64,000 nucleotides of DNA from positions 496,001 through 560,000 of the forward strand of contig JAALGZ010000014.1 of NCBI GenBank assembly GCA_015227615.1. The letters run 5' to 3'. Shown here piece by piece: positions 1-13,966 of this stretch. This DNA comes from Labyrinthula sp. Ha (Eukaryota; Sar; Bigyra; Labyrinthulida; Labyrinthulaceae). A program made the translations under genes and the position numbers. The stretch's first letter is position 1. Each line of letters starts with the position of its first letter. A model generated the notes under the pieces. The model saw only the letters and a list, made by a program, of their open reading frames with translations, did not search any database and had not been told where the DNA came from.

Positions 1-3000
1 GATAAAAAGTGAGATAACTTGATGTTAAAAAAACAATTAAATAAGGTTTAGTTACGTATCCCCAGTGCTCTGAACAGAAAGACTAATTTGATACAGGGGT
101 GAAAGAAATCGTACTAGCGGCCTGCGAAAACGCCAAGTATTAAGCGAGAGACATATGTGACGGTGTAAATGTTTCCTGTTGCGTCTCGGCAAACTCCAGC
201 GTCCTTTTCTTGAGTATGTTTACTTCAGTACCAAGAGCTTATGTTCGGTTTGTGTCTTAGGCTTGGCGAGTAGGTTGATGTCCAGAAAACATATGCAATA
301 GCGTATGATGTGTTTGGATAATATCTTGGCTCGTCATGGAATTTACTGTCATGACATGTACTTAGAACTAGTGCAAAGAAATATGTTAATTTTATTAATT
401 AACTTTTTGGGTGATACGCTTTGAAATGCCTATTATGAGCTTGCATCGGTTCTTACTTTCCGCTGAGAATTTAGTTTTATTGCTCGGAAAGTTAATGGAA
501 TCTGAATGGTATAGACTAGTCTATGATATGCTCTGTTGCAAGAGTTTTGCAATTATCACTTAGAAATAGAAAAGTGAAGGAACCATAGATGTAGCGAATC
601 TGCGCCACAACTAGTTTCTTTCAGAGTTACTTCAGTTGGTGTATGGGTTCTTATCAAGTCTCTATATAGGCTATGCGTAAAGCCTTGGGAAAACGATGTT
701 TTCTCTTTTGTAATATGTCGAACTTCCTTACAGAATCCCTTTTAATGAATTCGTTGGTGTTGGCTCAATGGGTCGGATTTAACGTTCTTTTTCATAGTAG
801 CCTGGATATTCCTGTGATTACTTTCTGTCCATTATCTCCTAAAGATTCTGATGATTACACCTTCCTAATTCAAGTGTGTACATTGCTTAAGAATGTTGTT
901 TAGAATGAGTACTATCTATATACGCTCTTGTATTCTTCATGTTTCCAATATATTTCTTAATGATGAGAGGCATCAAGGAAGTTGAGGAAATTGTTGAAAG
1001 AATTGCTCTACCATTTCCCTCGATATATTTGCTAAGAGAATTTTCATTTTGATTTTGTGTTCAAAAAATTTTGGTTACTTATTAACCTGAGTCACTCAAG
1101 CAGAATCTGATCTTAAATTCATCTCTGATGTAATCCCGACCCTTGATAGTCGTCATTTCTGGTAGTCTTAAGGCTTAAATATATCATTTCAAACTGGGAA
1201 AAGAGAAACCATATAAATCTTTCTTCCATAGGAAACATGCTAAATTGGTATGTACAGAACTGGGTAACAGACCTTACACACAGCTTAATAATGATAGAAT
1301 ACCTTTATGGTACGCTTACATTTTGACCATCTTTGCATCTGCCTTGGATCATAGTCAACTCGAGTTTACCATGAGTACTTTATAGGTGTTAGATACCACT
1401 AAAGCCCCAATAAATGTACTTCAGGAATTTAAGTGCTGTAAGAAGGTCTTCAGGTGAGATATTCTAAAATCTCTGAAAGGCATAGATATCCTGACTGAGG
1501 TGCAAAGTGCGGCATAAAGATCAACTCCAAAGAAGAAGATTTGATAATCCAACTATAGTACTGAATTTTAAAATAAATTTACTTGTTCATTACTTCGGAC
1601 ATAGACGATGCCATCAATCTAAGTGCGAATATGAAGAAGGTAATCATATCTCTGTACTATGAAACAAAGGCTATCAAAAGGAATTCTAAACCCTTGTTAT
1701 GGAACTTGGCCCCAATGTACCGATGAAATCGTCACACTTCCATCATTAACCAAGAACCTAATAGGTCAAAATACTGTCGATCATAAGATTGCTTCTTAGT
1801 AACTTGATATTCTTAACTGAATCTAGCGTGATGATTCGCAGTATTTTTATGCTGCCAGTAAAACATCTTTTTAATTGTTTGGTCTCTAAGATGATAACTG
1901 AGAAAAAAAAACAAGTCTTCAACCCCTTCGTTAATTAAAACTTAAACAGAAAGGTTAATATGTTCATAGAACATCTTAATATAGGAAATGACCGAAATAG
2001 AGCTCAATATTATTATCCGGTGCTTAGAAAAAAGTTCTTGACTCGATTTTTCAGGTATCCGAAATCTTAGAGTTTGAGTGCAATTAATATATAAAGTACA
2101 GTTCTAACTTCATTAACAAGTATCTTATTTAACGACAGCAAGCAGTGTGGTAATCAAAGATGCAGAATGACATTATCATGAAAATTGTTAGAGAGATCAG
2201 ATATTTAGCCCAATTTAGTTTAATTTTTTTATGCCTTTAACTTTCATATTTCCTAGCTTTCACTCGTTTTTCTAGATATATTCCGGGTTTATCATTATTA
2301 TTTTATTTATTCTAGGGAATTTAAACGTGTGTTCTGCTCCTTTTTATGCATTATTGTTGTCTATTGATGAGATGGAGTTATTCATAATAGTCGAACGATG
2401 CTATTATACAAGTCTATTTTCATTGACCCACTTAGCATTTCATATCAAAAATATTGTTTCAAGAGGGCAACTTCAATCCTAGTAAATTTTTCCTGGGAAC
2501 TTGTTATCCACTATAAATTCACATAGAAAGTAATCCAGCTTCCAAAGATTGTCCAACACTGTATAAAGGAAACAATTCTATTTGATAATTTGGCCAATGT
2601 GTTGTGTATTCTAGTATTCTTTAGTGTGCTATTGTCTAAGAAAGTGTTTTAGCATGAATTAAAGAATATTAAATATACCCCTAGTAGGAATAGTTGCAAA
2701 AATTAGGGTCAATTACTGAAATAAGCAAAACCAACAAACCTTTTTTCCGTCATATTTGGTTCATCATATGTTTCTGACTAAAAGGGGTTCGACGTCATAT
2801 TGTTGGATAGGCTGGCATTCTTTAGTATATTTTATCCGATTGGGTTTTTTTAAAGAATGAAAGAGGTGTTATACCGAGAAATTCAAGTCAGACAGCACAC
2901 GCTCTAAGCTTTTTTGACAATATGATGTTCTCTCTTTAGATTTACATAGATTTTAACTTTGCATTTTATTTAGAAACTAACCAAAAATGATCAATTAAAT

Positions 3001-6000
3001 ATTTTTCAACCTAAGAATTATCTAGCGTTATGACCATTCTTTAAGTCTTGAATTCTTTCAATTGAATAGAAAAGGCAAGAGACACTATTCAGAGTGATAC
3101 CACGTACGTTCAAATATAAGAACAAGCTCACAAAGGCTTTGCTATCAATTAGACTATAACTGCAAGACTTTTTTCTTTGAATTAGATACTGTTATAAGGT
3201 TTGTATTATTTGTTTAAGCACTTAGTTAAAACATGATTCTAATGGTTCGTGATTTTTTAGCTAATTAGGCAGAAATAATAAAAATAAATATGATTACATA
3301 GAGCTGATTTCAAGAGCATAAATAAATCCGTATGGTTTCCTAAGGTACATAGCTCAAAATTCCCCTCAAATTATTTTTCAACTTTACCTCTTAGTACAAG
3401 GAGAAGATAGCTATCAGGGATTGAGGTGAGGTATGCTATTTTCAGAATTAGATGTTATAATCCCGGAAATTATTTTTCTATTGTAAAACAAGTAATCTAA
3501 TCTGACCAACAGACATACAGTTTCGATGTGCAATATTAGACCATAGACATTTCTTTGCTTCTTGAACCATATATATATATTGTTCTTTCTGTAGAACTTA
3601 TCCATTACTCTTTATTATAAGATATTGTTCTACGCTATATACTAATTAATGCTAGAAGTATTAGAGATATTTTTTCTGTATTGATGCAACATACTCACGT
3701 AGCTAAATAAACGGTTACTGGTTAATACGTTACTGTAAATTTTTATGACATGGTTAACTTTTAAGAGTACATGAAATATTGAAGATCAAGTTCACTATAG
3801 CTTAGATGTACCTAATAAATTGTCAGCAGCGTCTAAGTCTGTATAAAATAACAAAACGAGATATATGCAAGATTTTATTGCGTATATTGGATCGAATATG
3901 CGAATTGCTAATTTATATGAAGCCTGAAGAAAGTTCAAGTGTGTAGAGCTAAGAATAATAAACTCTATAGGAATTCCTGATTCTTAAATAGCAAATTATT
4001 TTACGATAATTTATTTATTATACAGTTATTGTAATATAGTATTTAGTGAAAATATTCCTGGGCTGCTAATTATATTGGTTCTGTGTTCCGTGGCCATTAT
4101 TTCCTTTGCTTTACTACAATCAGCATTACTTTAAATCATTAAAATCTCAACATTTACATCGCAAATACCCAATTTCCCAGACTGCATTACTAAGCCTATT
4201 CTAGAAACCGCTTCACCTCCCCCCAGTTATTACTATGGCTATTTTCTCCTGGATATGAAGAAGGCTTTGTTTAACTCAGAATCTTAGCTCTAACAAACTT
4301 TCGGTGACCTGACCATTACGCATACTCATGTGGCATTACACCACAAACCGACTCTCCTGCTTCCACTATCTTGATATTGGTGACGTTGATTGTGTGTATT
4401 GTGGTTGATGATGTATTTATAGAGCTATGGTAGATGTAACCTGTCTTATCTAAGGCAATGTACTGCTTTTTTCCAAAATTTCAAACCGTGTGTTTCTCTT
4501 CTTTGCTCTGTGAATCTTTTAAAACGTTCTGCATATTTCGGGCAAGAATATGGACATCCTTTATTTTTTTAGTTTTAATAGGCTACAGCTCTTTAAAAAG
4601 CTTTTATGGAAGGGATATTAAACGAAAAATTATGTTCAATATACATCGTTTCCAACTGCTTCACAAAAACTAGAAAGCTTCTCTATGTTTGTATTAAACT
4701 TGAGACTCTCTAACCCTGTTCTGCAGTTCTTTCCTGCTCAAATTATCCTGTAGCATGTTATCAAAATATAAGGTTCTCGTGGGTCCCAACCAACTTCTCG
4801 AAATATAAATTTTCTTTATAATCCGAGACTTCTTCCTGGGATAACACCTCGTTTTTTATGCTTTGTTTTCTATTTAGACTAGTTTTAAACAATGGTCTAG
4901 AAAAAATTCCCTAGCCAAGCATAATGCTTCGTGTGCTAATTCTTTAGAGTACTATTTTTACTTCACAATTCGCTGAGCTCATATCAATTTAATGTGCTAA
5001 ATAAGCCCCTACATACATCACTCCAATCTGTTTATACAGTTCATCATAATGGACTTCGTAGATACTTTTTATTCTTTATGAGAGCGCTAGTGTAACTTGT
5101 TCGGGATAAATTTATTGACATTTCTTGATTGAGTTTTATACTATAGGTATCTTATTGGTTCGTGTTGTTTAATACATCTTCTATTCTCTTAACTTATTGA
5201 CCTTTTTATCTTTAGTCATACAGTTGAAAATTGCATAAAATTTTCTTATCCATGACTTTTTGGTTATTATCTCACTATCCTTTAACTTAGGTTACGATTT
5301 GAGTAGCTGATCTACTGCTAGAAAATATTTCCAAACTAGTATTGATTAAAATATGATCTTTACATTATGCTCTGCTTCTAAGCTAGAATATGATTGTAGG
5401 AACTGCAATATTAAAAGGAACATTCAAACTTTCAGTTTTGTAGAACCAGTAGTTTTTTAAAAATCGATAAACTTCTTATTTAAGACATCAATTGCTAAAA
5501 CACTATTACAGGATTTCTAAGCATGAAATATTTCTGGACCAGAGTCCTTGGATTAAGAGGTAATGGCTGCAACTCGAAATATTCTGAGTTGCAACAAATC
5601 TTAACTTATAAGATACCTAATACAAGCTAAGAAATTCAAATACCTTTCTTTCTTGTTTTTTCTGTTCCGTCTAGGGTTTATGATTGTGATTGAGAGTAAC
5701 TATCGGTATTTATATTTTCTCAAACGTTGCTTTCCGTTATTTTAATAAGAAACTTTCTTAAATGATTTTGAATTAAATTTTGCAGTAGAAAGTGCTTTAA
5801 TAAGTTTTTTTTTCTTGTGATTCAAACTTTTTCTCCATTTGATTACTTCCGAGAGTAGTGCCCTAATAATACATTTCCACCTAATTCTTAGCTTAAGGTT
5901 CTTCAATAGAGATAAAAATTGACTTAGGTTTCTGGAAGTACATACTTTACCCACATTATTTCTGTCATTTAATGGGCCTGACAAGTAGATAACAACCAAT

Positions 6001-9000
6001 AACTTGGTTCTTGTGAGAAAAACTTTTCCTGTATATGTTTAAAATCTCCATATTTTTTAATTGGTAAATCGCTGATTTAGCTCCAATAATTTTTTTGAAT
6101 TTCTGGTTGGAGTTGCTTGGTTTTACTGTAAACTATGAAGAGGAATATTAAATGTTCCATAATAATTCGAAATCCCCGGGGGGAAATGCTACTAATAGTG
6201 CTCATTATTCTTATCTTGCTTCTCGGTAATTTCTGATAGTCTTGTTTAGAAATCAATAATTAACTTTTCCCAAACATAATATAGAAAAAAGTATACGGAG
6301 GAAGCATAATAGAATTTACCGTTTAGGATGCTATGGAAGAAAGTCATGATTTTGTTTCTTATTTCCTATAAACGAAATCAACATTCCAAAAAAACTAATA
6401 AAAGATATTTCTATCAATTTTCCTCTACTTGATTCAACACCTCTTCCACATTAAGTGAAAACCATATTATAGCTATAAAAATCTAAGGAAAAAAAGATTA
6501 TATATGATTGAAATAATGTGAATACTTATAAAATTTCTCCAAAGGAGAAAACTGTGTATTTTACAAAATATTCTTATTTCCACCTTTCAATCAAACCAAA
6601 AAATAAATTCTGACAATAGAAGCAGCAAGATTGGAATCCAAAACATCAGACTTCAGTAAGTGAAGACAATTATGAGGGGCGCGGATGAATTCCTGAAAAT
6701 AATATTATAAAAATATTTTAGAAATAACTCTACGATATGTTTCGGTAATTAAATCCAGAATTTAACTTTCCCCTTATCGCATATTTGAAAAGTTTTGGAA
6801 ATAATGCTATCAAACTTGTTAAACTTATTATAATTTTAAAGTCTCTATGAAATGTAAGAATTAAAAGGGGGCTTCTACTTACCAGTATATCTTTCAAGTC
6901 ATTTTTTTCTACACTTTTTTAATAGTTAAGGTACATGCGCTGCATATACTTCAAAAAATATTCATTTTGAAGTAATAATCATGGCTCATCTTTAATTTTA
7001 TAATTTAATCTTCTCCTTCGAAGAATGTTTGTTCTATGAAATTTCTCAGCAAGCTTCATCTATCCAAAAGATCCAGCAGTTGAAACTTGACTTCTTCTTG
7101 GGAATTATCATCAGACTCTATTCCATGATTATCTAGCCAATTTTCTGTAATTACTTTATATAGGTGACTTTCGTGATTTCGCTTCTTTCAGATAATTTGT
7201 TCTCTTCATAAAAAAAGCAAATTGTTCTATCACGTAAACTAGATATAATAGTTTTTTAAATTCTAACGTAGCGTGTGTTGATACTAGAAATTAATTACTC
7301 AATGTTAATTAATATGTATGAATCTGGTTATTATTGTTGTTACTCCTTGTTACATTATTGCTCTCATGAAGTCATTGAGCTGCATGTTTATCCGAGACGC
7401 TGCTGTTTTCATTCTATTAAAAATATCGACTTTAGTTTGTTAATCCGTTTCCAATATAATTTAAGGATATAACTTCTAATGATTTGATGATATTTTTTAT
7501 CCTTCACTGTTTTCTAAGCTCTAATATTTCTGTAATTTTATCCTTTCTTTATTTTCTTATAATCCCCTTGAAATTAAAAATGTATTTTCTCCCTTCACAG
7601 TCCAGACTACATAGTGATGTGTTGGGGTCCTTGTGCTCTTGTGATTATTCAGTATCTAATATTGAATTTTTTGTTGTTATTTATGTAATACAAAAGTAAT
7701 CTTATTGAGTCTTACCAGTAAGACAAGGACAACATATGGAAATTTGTAAAGACTGAAACTTCATATAAGAAAGAAGAAATTTTGTAGCAATCGAATATGA
7801 ATATACAGATGACCAACGTTCAAAGAAGGGCAATATATAATTTTAATTAATTGAGCTATGTGACCTTTTGAGGAAGTTTATGAAGAAATTTATATGATTT
7901 GCAACAAAATTAAGTTATGTGTTGCTCCCAGAGAGAAACTTCTATTATACAATGATTGCCCAAAGCTTTAAAAGCTCCGCCAACATTTAACATTAAAAAA
8001 ACATATTACCAGAGCGTACTAGCTATGCAAATTTATTATTCTTGTTCTTGTAGAGAGTCATCAAAGATTTTCTTTGACAGAAATAAATAGTTTTAATAAC
8101 ACTGCCATATGTGTCACCCATAGAGAATCCAAACAAAATTTCTCATATTTTAAGAATAACTTATCTACAACTTAGAATACATTTTTCTTAATTCAAAAAT
8201 CTCTGTAGCCGACCAAAGATCAAGAAAACTATATATATCATATCCATGTTATTACTTTACGAAAAAATTAAAATATGAAGATCCAAATTTATAAGTTTGG
8301 TGTGATATAACCTTAACAGGGATTGCAATGAAGAAGCATGAATTAAAAACCATTTGAAGAGTTAGAATAGAGTATAGCTATTTCACGATAAAATAAGCAC
8401 GGAAAACACAATTTCTAGAGAGTAAAATTTATAATAAATGAAGATAAAACCTATAAGAACTATGGTAGATAACATCAAATAATTAACAATTCACTGTATA
8501 TTCAATTTTAGGGGATATATGTATATATATATAAATCATTTGTGACAGTTTCCTTGTGGAATTGAAAAATATCATACTGCAAAGTCAACATTTTAATTAG
8601 AATATCCGGCATAATACAGTGCATTGCTGTACGAATTTTGGAAAACTCTTTATTCATGCCATTTTCTAATGAAAGTAAAAGGTTGAAAGATCAACTTTTT
8701 TGAAAGTTGAACACAGTTAGGATCTCTTAACGAAAATTTAAAGAACTTTCATACTACTCAATGGAGAAAATAAAAGGGCAATGAGTTCAAAGTAATTTCC
8801 ACAAAACCTTGAAGCGACTCTAATTACCAAAAAGATGAAATAACATCATTTGGTTTCATGCTGGTAGATCTTTTTGTGTTTCAAAAAATGCATAGTGCCA
8901 TAGTATCATAGTCAAAAGGTTAGGAGATAGATTTATGTTTTAGTATGATAATAGTTTCATGGATAAGCAAACATGATATTAAACATTTGGAATTTTATTG

Positions 9001-10059
9001 ATGTCTGCAAAAGAAATGTTGCTCCGAAGAGTTTATGTATCGATAATGTTCCTTAACTTAAACCAACTGCGACAGATAAACACATCACAGTTACATGGAA
9101 ATTTTCATGGAATATTGTTGAATTGAAGAAATAAATTTGATGCTAAGTCATATTTTGGCAAAAAACTATGACACTGGGATTATGAGGGTCATACCTTTAT
9201 CTATAAAGCATACTTCAATAACATGATCAGTTTTCATGCTGTACCCTGTGGATCAATAACTTATGTAAAAATGTCCCTCTATTGCACTTTCAGGGCAAAT
9301 AAACTGTGAAATTTTTTCAAAAATATTTTTTAGCTGTATAACAAGATGAGTGACAAAAAAGTTTTGAATATGGCGAGTAAGTATCTGGAGGAAAAGACAA
9401 TGTAAGATAAAAGCAAAAAAGTGTAGAGTATATTTCATCATAGTTCGCGATAAGAGTATGTAAGATGTTTCGGTTCTATAGAAAAGATTTTGCTAATATC
9501 GCACACAAATTATATTTTATACTAAGACAATATCTTGCTTACTACTCTTGTCGCTCTCTTCCCGGGGTTTTATATTCACTATAGCAATAGAGAAGACAAG
9601 GGATTATCTGCGGAGAAATCTGTTCAAGTAGAAGCAAGATGGAAACACCAGGAATATCCTCTACATACTTGGACTTTTTACATGCTAAATACAAAAATGT
9701 GTACTTACAGGTATCTGTGAAATCTCAATTAAAAGCAATTACCACGGTAGTTTTCACTATGTAATCGTCCAATCCATTTGTATCAAGCGGATTTTCATAG
9801 GTTACTTAAGATTATTAACAGAGAATATCTGGTAAAACTGGATACAGAAATGAATTATTTAAGTACGACTCTTAAAGTTTGTAAACCAACTTATAAAATT
9901 AAATGATGTAAAGTTATTAGGTGATTACGTGGGAAATGACATTGCAAATTTGGAAAGACTTTCTCGATATATTTCACGGCTGAAAATATAATCAGTGTCT
10001 TTTGAGAGGCCGCCCCTTTATCTTTATTTAAGAAAAAACAGGGCATAAATGCTCTAAAT
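1..10059. other. Gene-poor AT-rich desert
   Basis: I see no supportable gene here. All open stretches are under about 90 codons, none has a recognisable domain, and none has the codon texture of the gene islands. The composition is blocky: about 4.0-5.6 kb and 7.2-7.7 kb are T-rich on the plus strand, while about 7.7-10 kb is A-rich. Recognisable copia relics elsewhere in the window have an A-rich sense strand, so these blocks are probably very old elements in opposite orientations. That is an inference, because no diagnostic motif survives in most of the stretch. The first 300 bases are slightly richer in G+C but show no gene. Confidence 0.6.
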
Positions 10060-10900
10060 TAAGAAGTACCTGATGACCCAAGTCAATATGTAGAAAATAC
10101 TAAACAAGTATTACACAGATGTAATGGAACTCTTGCAATATTAAAAAAAAGACCCTAAACCAGGAACAAAAAGTGTAGAATTAGAATAAGACAATATGTC
10201 TATAGCTAGAAAATTCAGTTTTGTACGTGCATATATAAATTATTGCGAGTTCATTGGACATTATAAAGTTATGACAAAATTATCACCAGCACAGTCAAAA
10301 CTAAAACTTTCTATTTTGAATCAAAAGATATATATCAGCCACTTATCTTGGGTATTTTTAAAGGAAAGAAATGGGTAAGATACAAAATACGAAGAAGAAT
10401 AAACCAAAAATTAGATTCGATTTACCTAAGTAGAAAGAGACAAGAACCCGTCTCAGGATCCATTCTCAGTAACTAGAAAATCACCAAATTTTTCGGTTGC
10501 AAATAGTGGGTTATTTGTAAATTAAATTACCACGACAACGAATATTATGTCCAAGCCAAACTTTAGAGTGTAACAATATCTCGCATAGCTAAATGGATTG
10601 AAGTGATTGATGAATCTGAAGACATGAAATTATTTTGTGTAGGTGTATGTGAAACGGCTTTCTTTGACACTTGCTAATTCGAGGTTGTAGGATATTTAAA
10701 ATGGTAGGGAAAGCGAACAACCCCAGTTATCGGTACCTAGAAAAGAAAATGATTTTGATCAACGTTCTATCGTAGTTTCTAGCAAAAAAAATAGCCCATG
10801 TGAAAAGACCGTTTGGAAGGCGGATTTTCTTCGAATTAAGGCTTCAACCTATCAGATTACCTTAATCAGATTCCGATAACGCATGGAATAGTAAGAACAA
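10060..10900 (+). mobile_element. Old Ty1/copia relic, RNase H part of Pol
   Basis: This is a fossil of a copia-type Pol 3' portion in plus orientation. Near 10065-10140 a short open stretch follows the copia RNase H pattern 'P..Y...KR.LR...GTL...L..K'. Near 10570-10670 another piece resembles the later 'W...L.E.......CDN..A' portion in order. No LTRs or target duplications are recognisable. It is heavily decayed with many breaks and is clearly much older than the element at 31.0-36.0 kb. Order and spacing of the two motifs fit copia, but each alone is weak. Confidence 0.4.
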
Positions 10901-12702
10901 TATAACAGAGGTAAAAAACACTAATATAAATCCCTTGAACAAAAGCTGTATGTGTTTCGGCGGTTTGTGTAATTTCCCATCACAGAAGAGTGCTCTTGCT
11001 ACAGCTTCGCCTCTTACAAACAGATTTCCAGCCTAGACTGCAAGACAAAACTCTTCAACCGTTTCTACAATGAAAACCCATGGAGATGGTTGAATTACGA
11101 GATAAAATGAACCTGCACTGTAAACCCCCTAAGTTTACCATGTGTCAAGTATCATTTGCCAAAGTAAAAAAACTCTAGTAATTTTCTTGTACTAACGAGC
11201 TTTGGGTATGACTTGAAGACTATACAAATTAAAGCAGCATTCAAGTTCAGAAAATTGGAGGAGACTTGAAAAGATACCAATGACAGAACATTTGGTAGAT
11301 ATTTCTCCTAATTCTATAGATCAAGATACGTGGATTTTTATGATTCCCGAAGTTTACCTCAAGAGCATGGTATCTAACTGAGACGTCAAAGATTTTCCCA
11401 ACAAAATTTCCCTGGAACTTTAAGCTCCACTTGCAAAGAACATATGAAAATTAAGAAATGTGAAAGGTGAAGTTGAAGCACACACATAGCAAAATTAAGG
11501 TAAAATAGTTGCCAATAAAATTGATCCATGGAAATATGTATTTTCTTATTAGGTAATTCCGTATTAACTTACTGAGTGAAATTAATTACCAGCTTTATTT
11601 ACATGTGCTCTAAGACATTTTTCTTGTGGCTGAGCTCGTTTACATCACTTTAAAATATGATATAAACCGTTTAATTTTTATTCAAGTTGGAGTAATCTTT
11701 TCTTTTCTTAAAACTCTTTTTCCGCCGAGATTTTTTGTGAGAGTGCGGCTATTGCCGAGGGTCTTGATTTACATCAAAAAATTCTTGTAATATCTTTGAT
11801 CTCAGTAATTTGGTATTTTTTCTTAATAGTTAGAGCTGAAGTAAAACTTTTCTCTCTGTCATGTTCATTATGGAGGTTCTTTATTTTCTTAGTAGTTTGT
11901 GTACGATATTTACTACGAGTACTGCACCAGTCTCTATACCCCAAGTATGAAACTCAAACCTAGACGTTCTTCTCCGTTGTACAAGTGGTGGGGCGCAGAA
12001 ATAATGACTGGATCAAATTTTACTCTCCATGGTTATTTTCTGGTTCAAGTAGTAATTCTGAAAAAAACCCTTTAGAGAAGTAGTTGATATAATAAAATGT
12101 AATATATGCCTGTGGAAAAGTTTTAGGTGTTTATTATTACAAAAAATCTTGAAACAAGAACAAAACTAAGCGTCACACTAAGATATTCAATCTTGTCTAT
12201 TATTAATGGATTTACACCCATTGAAAACAACATTTTATCGTGCGAATACTTTCATATATAAATACATTTTTACTTGATACGCTTTCACCTTAGGTGAGTA
12301 CAAGGAAGACGGCATGTGGTTGGTGATCTTATTCAATCAAGCGTACACAACCTTTAGCTATGAACTACGAGTACTCTTACAAAACATACCCTTGTATTAC
12401 TGTAGTTGTCTCCCAAACTGATAGCAAGGTCATTGTTTTTTTACACACCGGGGTGTTACACGCTTTTTTTTCTCATTGTCAGAATTGGAAATTTCACAAA
12501 ATCAAACTTCAAAGTAAATGCATTCAAAGCAACAAAACAAGAAAACTTTATCAAGATTGTGAAAGTACGATGTTCAGGTACAAGAAACAATGAATTGACA
12601 AAGAAAACTTAATCAAGTTAATGTATCTTCACTATTCTATGTATTTAAACAAAAATTATATTATTTTTTAGCTTATCTAAGAGTTTTCAAGTTGGATGTT
12701 CT
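10901..12702. other. Desert between copia relic and tandem repeats
   Basis: No gene is supported here. Overlapping small frames at 12360-12612 encode no recognisable domain and lie in different frames over the same bases, as expected by chance. The stretch is A-rich up to about 11.5 kb, so it may be further decayed element sequence. Confidence 0.5.
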
Positions 12703-12876
12703 TATATATAAAGAAAGCAGGATGTAAACCAAGTTCAAGAAAAAGAAAAGCTTAATTTATGTATAAAAAAAGAAACAGGATTTAGAGTAACTTAAACAAA
12801 AACAAAGTTAAATTTTATATATAAAACAAAAGGAAGGATTTAATTCAACCTGGATAAAAACAAAACTCAAGAAAAG
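12703..12876. repeat. Three decayed tandem units of about 58 bp
   Basis: Three head-to-tail units begin near 12703, 12761 and 12818. Each starts with a TATATAAA-like stretch, continues with an A/G-rich 'aaagnaggatt' segment and ends with 'caagttcaag/cttaaacaaa/aaaactcaag'-like sequence. The units differ by many substitutions, so the array is old. It lies 3' of the small minus-strand gene at 13144-13608. Confidence 0.5.
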
Positions 12877-12910
12877 GTACATCATTTTCAAAATGTTTTC
12901 TTAATTAATT

Positions 12911-13018
12911 TTTACTTTGAGAAGGGCTGGGGTTTAGGTTGAGCGTTTGTAAAAAAAATATTTTATTTTGAGAAGGGATGGGGTCTGAGGTTTAGGTTGG
13001 GCGTTTGGAAACAAAAAT
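12911..13018. repeat. Direct repeat, two copies of about 52 bp
   Basis: Copy 1 is about 12911-12960 and copy 2 about 12963-13018. Both share the order TTTGAGAAGGG, TGGGGT, GGTTTAGGTTG, GCGTTTG and then an A-rich run. The G-rich core stands out in an AT-rich setting. TTTAGG-like words are present but not iterated as a telomere would be. Confidence 0.6.
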
Positions 13019-13143
13019 ATATGGATAAAGTTCAAGTCAAGAGTTCAAGGAAAATATGAATTGATTACTTTTTAATTTTTTTTGATCTCAGGTTTAAACG
13101 CGATTGATTGTTTTCAACCCCACCCTCATATATTCGTTTTCTT

Positions 13144-13608
13144 TTAGCTATTGATTTGATGTTCAAAGCAGATACCATACATAATTCCTGGAAATGTCTT
13201 GTGAAGAGCAAATTCTGCTCCAACAATTGAAGTTTCAGCTCTAAGAAATGTATGCAAACATTCTAATTCAGCTTCTGTTAGCTCTGTTAAGTACTTGTTT
13301 ACTTTTGAAACCTTTTTAAAGTCATGTCCAACGTATTCTAAGCTAGTTACCTAAAAGATGTAAACGTTCCTCTTTAAATCAAACTTAAGATTAACTTTAA
13401 AAGTATAATCCTTCGAACTAGTACAAATAATTCTACAACTTGTTAACTTAACTACTTCCATTCCAAACTTTTTCAACGTTTCTGACTTTGTAAAGTGGTG
13501 TACTGCCTTTTTACTACTTCTAAGGAATCCTGCAACGTAGTTCAGATGTGTTTCCAACATTTATTTTACAGAGCTAGAGCTCTTTAACAACCAACTTTCG
13601 CATAAACT
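13144..13608 (-). CDS. Possible small spliced gene, Spc25-like pattern (tentative)
   Basis: From an ATG at 13560 to a TAA at 13144-13146 the minus strand stays in one frame, interrupted only by an in-frame TAG at 13331-13333. Both sides look coding: 'KKFGMEVVKL...' before it, then 'SLEYVGHDFKKVSKVNKYL' and 'HTFLRAETS' after it. The TAG could be removed by a 45-nt intron starting GTTAAT and ending TTTTAG at that TAG, which keeps phase. An upstream ATG near 13610, followed by a GTAAAATAA donor-like site, may be an extra first exon. The alternation of strands with a final helical segment loosely recalls kinetochore Spc24/Spc25 globular domains, but similarity is weak. It could instead be a decaying gene. 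Confidence 0.35.
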
Positions 13609-13966
13609 CATTTCTTTTCGTTTGTATTTAACTTTTTTTTGTGTTTTTCTTTTGTAAGTTTTTTTTTCCTAGAAATTTTTATCCAATTCGATTTTTCCTT
13701 TATATCATTTCAGTTCATATTTTGAATTTTTGTACCCTTCAATTTCTTAGGCGAATTCCAATTTCGCGCATTAAAAATTTTCACAAAGTATGAAATTTTC
13801 CAACTTTGCTCTCTCAAAATCCAGGCAAAGTATAAATTTCACAAAAATCTAACCAATCAGAATTGGGGTGCGTGGAAAACGCTGACGTGTAAAAGACTCA
13901 TCCAGATAACAAGACAATTATTTTAAGAGTATTAAGACGTTTCTTTCAATACAAAGCTGAATAAAC
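13609..13966. promoter_or_regulatory. Divergent promoter region with CCAAT box
   Basis: This is the gap between the minus-strand small gene and the plus-strand gene starting at 13967. It holds an ideal CCAAT-box context (AACCAATCAG, 13851-13860) with an adjacent ATTGG on the same strand (13862-13866), which reads CCAAT on the other strand. A TATAAATTT lies at 13831-13839. The pyrimidine-rich half (13620-13740) faces the minus-strand gene. Promoter function is inferred from position. Confidence 0.45.

Noticed and set aside
13316-13345. A 15-nt GT-AG intron as in Stentor at the in-frame TAG of the small minus-strand gene.
   Set aside because: The four well-supported introns are 27-31 nt; a 45-nt alternative uses the same acceptor, so the 15-nt reading is not needed.
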